DNA from: Ekhidna sp.
GTDB taxonomy: Bacteria; Bacteroidota; Bacteroidia; Cytophagales; Cyclobacteriaceae
Direction of reading: 5' to 3'
DNA: 6,740 nucleotides
Assembly (NCBI GenBank): GCA_028821635.1
Contig: JAPPDO010000453.1
Coordinates: forward strand, 1 to 6,740
Position numbers and translations under genes: made by a program. The notes beneath the pieces were generated by a model. That model saw only the letters and a list, made by a program, of their open reading frames with translations, was not told the DNA's origin and did not search any database. Below are positions 5,863 to 6,740 of the stretch, in pieces (position 1 is the stretch's first letter; each line of letters opens with the position of its first letter).

Positions 5863-6659
5863 TGCAGGATTTATCCATAGCTCTAATTCAAACGGATTTA
5901 CACTGGGAACAGACAGATGCTAACCTCGCCATGCTTGAGGAAACGATCCGAGGCATTAATGCCAAGGTAGATATAATCCTTCTACCCGAAATGTTCACAA
6001 CAGGCTTTTCTATGAATGCTGAAAAACTTGCAGAGCCACCGGGTGGAAGAACCTTCAGATGGATGCGCCAAATGGCCAATGTGAAAGATGCGGCAATTGC
6101 AGGAAGCTACATCCTGAAAGAGCAATCAAACTTTTACAATCGACTGTACTTTGTCTGCCCTGATGGTAGTGCGACGTATTACGATAAAAGACATCTGTTC
6201 ACTTTGGCGAGAGAGGACAAGGTCTATATCCCAGGTAATGAAAAAAAGATCATTGAATTTAAGGGATGGCGGATTATGCCGCTAATTTGTTATGACCTTC
6301 GGTTTCCGGTTTGGAGCCGATCCGAAAAAAGCACAGAGCAAACCTATCAGTATGACCTTTTGATTTACGTAGCCAACTGGCCTGATGCAAGGATTGAAGC
6401 GTGGGATGCGCTATTAAAGGCCAGAGCCATCGAAAACATAGCCTATGCCGCAGGGTTAAATCGAACCGGTATTGACGGCTATCCCAAGGAATACCCCGGA
6501 CACTCAGCCGTTTACAGGTATGATGGGAAGCAGCTAGCCTTTTCGGATAAAAAAGAAGATATTCTTTTGGTAAACTTATCCTCCGAAAGTCAACTTCAAT
6601 TTAGAAAACGATTTGATTTTCAGAATGACGCAGATTCATTTAGGCTCATCTCACATTAG
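5862..6659 (+). CDS. Nitrilase-superfamily amidohydrolase, YafV/Nit2-like omega-amidase
   Basis: This 265-residue carbon-nitrogen hydrolase carries the Glu-Lys-Cys triad: E43 in LLPEMFTTGFSMN, K109 in YYDKRHLF, and C143 in LICYDLRFPVWSR. The stretch LNRTGIDGYPKEYPGHS (199-215) and the overall length resemble E. coli YafV and eukaryotic Nit2. Those enzymes hydrolyse alpha-ketoglutaramate and alpha-ketosuccinamate to the keto acids plus ammonia, a metabolite-repair step after glutamine or asparagine transamination. Substrate choice cannot be read with certainty from sequence, as other nitrilase branches use different amides. It is probably cytoplasmic, with no signal peptide. Its ATG overlaps the def stop (TAATG), and it is the last gene of the operon in this window. 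Confidence 0.88.
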   Translation: MQDLSIALIQTDLHWEQTDANLAMLEETIRGINAKVDIILLPEMFTTGFSMNAEKLAEPPGGRTFRWMRQMANVKDAAIAGSYILKEQSNFYNRLYFVCPDGSATYYDKRHLFTLAREDKVYIPGNEKKIIEFKGWRIMPLICYDLRFPVWSRSEKSTEQTYQYDLLIYVANWPDARIEAWDALLKARAIENIAYAAGLNRTGIDGYPKEYPGHSAVYRYDGKQLAFSDKKEDILLVNLSSESQLQFRKRFDFQNDADSFRLISH

Positions 6660-6686
6660 AAATTTAAAAAAAACTTTATCTGGCAC

Positions 6687-6699
6687 TGCTAATTTAGCA
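6687..6699. repeat. 13-bp perfect palindrome downstream of the operon
   Basis: TGCTAA-T-TTAGCA is symmetric around 6693 and lies 27 bp past the last stop codon. As RNA it could form a 5-bp stem with a 3-base loop. No U-run follows on the plus strand, so it is a weak terminator at best. On the minus strand it is followed by other bases and then an AAAGTTTTTTTTAAATT stretch, so an A/T-rich tract with a U-run exists in that direction. It could equally be a binding site for the next gene outside the window. Confidence 0.3.
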
Positions 6700-6740
6700 T
6701 AGTTAAATGATTGAATAACAAATATAAAGAATATTCCATC

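Noticed and set aside
6719..6726. TATATTTG promoter-like box on the minus strand near the right edge
   Set aside because: It would drive transcription into the antisense strand of the operon, no minus-strand gene follows, and the -33 region lies outside the window.

Overview
This 6.74-kb stretch looks like ordinary chromosomal DNA of a member of the Bacteroidota, probably Cytophagales-like. The reasons are moderate-to-low GC, start codons without clear Shine-Dalgarno sequences, several matches to the Bacteroidota promoter element TAnnTTTG, and the protein types: a short (385 aa) homogentisate dioxygenase, an S41 peptidase with a GGGGISPD segment and a long helical tail, and a RIC-like hemerythrin protein. 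Genus-level assignment is not possible from the window. No mobile element, CRISPR array, tRNA or rRNA is visible.

Layout, left to right. Positions 88-873 (minus) encode an unrecognised three-helix membrane protein with an acidic linker and a C-terminal CxxC...CxxC zinc-ribbon-like tail. About 400 bp without a convincing gene follows (921-1317); it holds a 49-codon ORF and several inverted repeats. Then two minus-strand genes lie 3 nt apart and are transcribed leftward: the S41 carboxyl-terminal processing peptidase (2479-4110) and homogentisate 1,2-dioxygenase hmgA (1318-2475). An 83-bp divergent intergenic region (4111-4193) carries a perfect 7-bp inverted repeat and a TAnnTTTG box almost touching each start codon.

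Rightward from there runs a tightly packed four-gene block in which every junction overlaps: a RIC/YtfE-like diiron hemerythrin protein (4194-4904), the YqgF/RuvX pre-16S rRNA nuclease (4904-5317), peptide deformylase def (5314-5862), and a YafV/Nit2-like omega-amidase (5862-6659). The overlaps are 1, 4 and 1 nt, so this is almost certainly one operon with translational coupling. It ends in a short AT-rich tail with a 13-bp palindrome.

Functionally, the right operon joins ribosome/protein maturation (rRNA processing, N-formyl removal) with metabolite repair (omega-amidase) and a possible iron or nitric-oxide stress protein. The left pair joins envelope proteolysis with aromatic amino acid breakdown. 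The main points worth a second look are the RIC-like protein, which has lost the vicinal cysteines of the family's N-terminal domain while keeping all diiron ligands, the paired promoter-like boxes that would give leaderless transcripts, and the structured, unassigned 400-bp gap. I saw no clear sign of an entirely new system.
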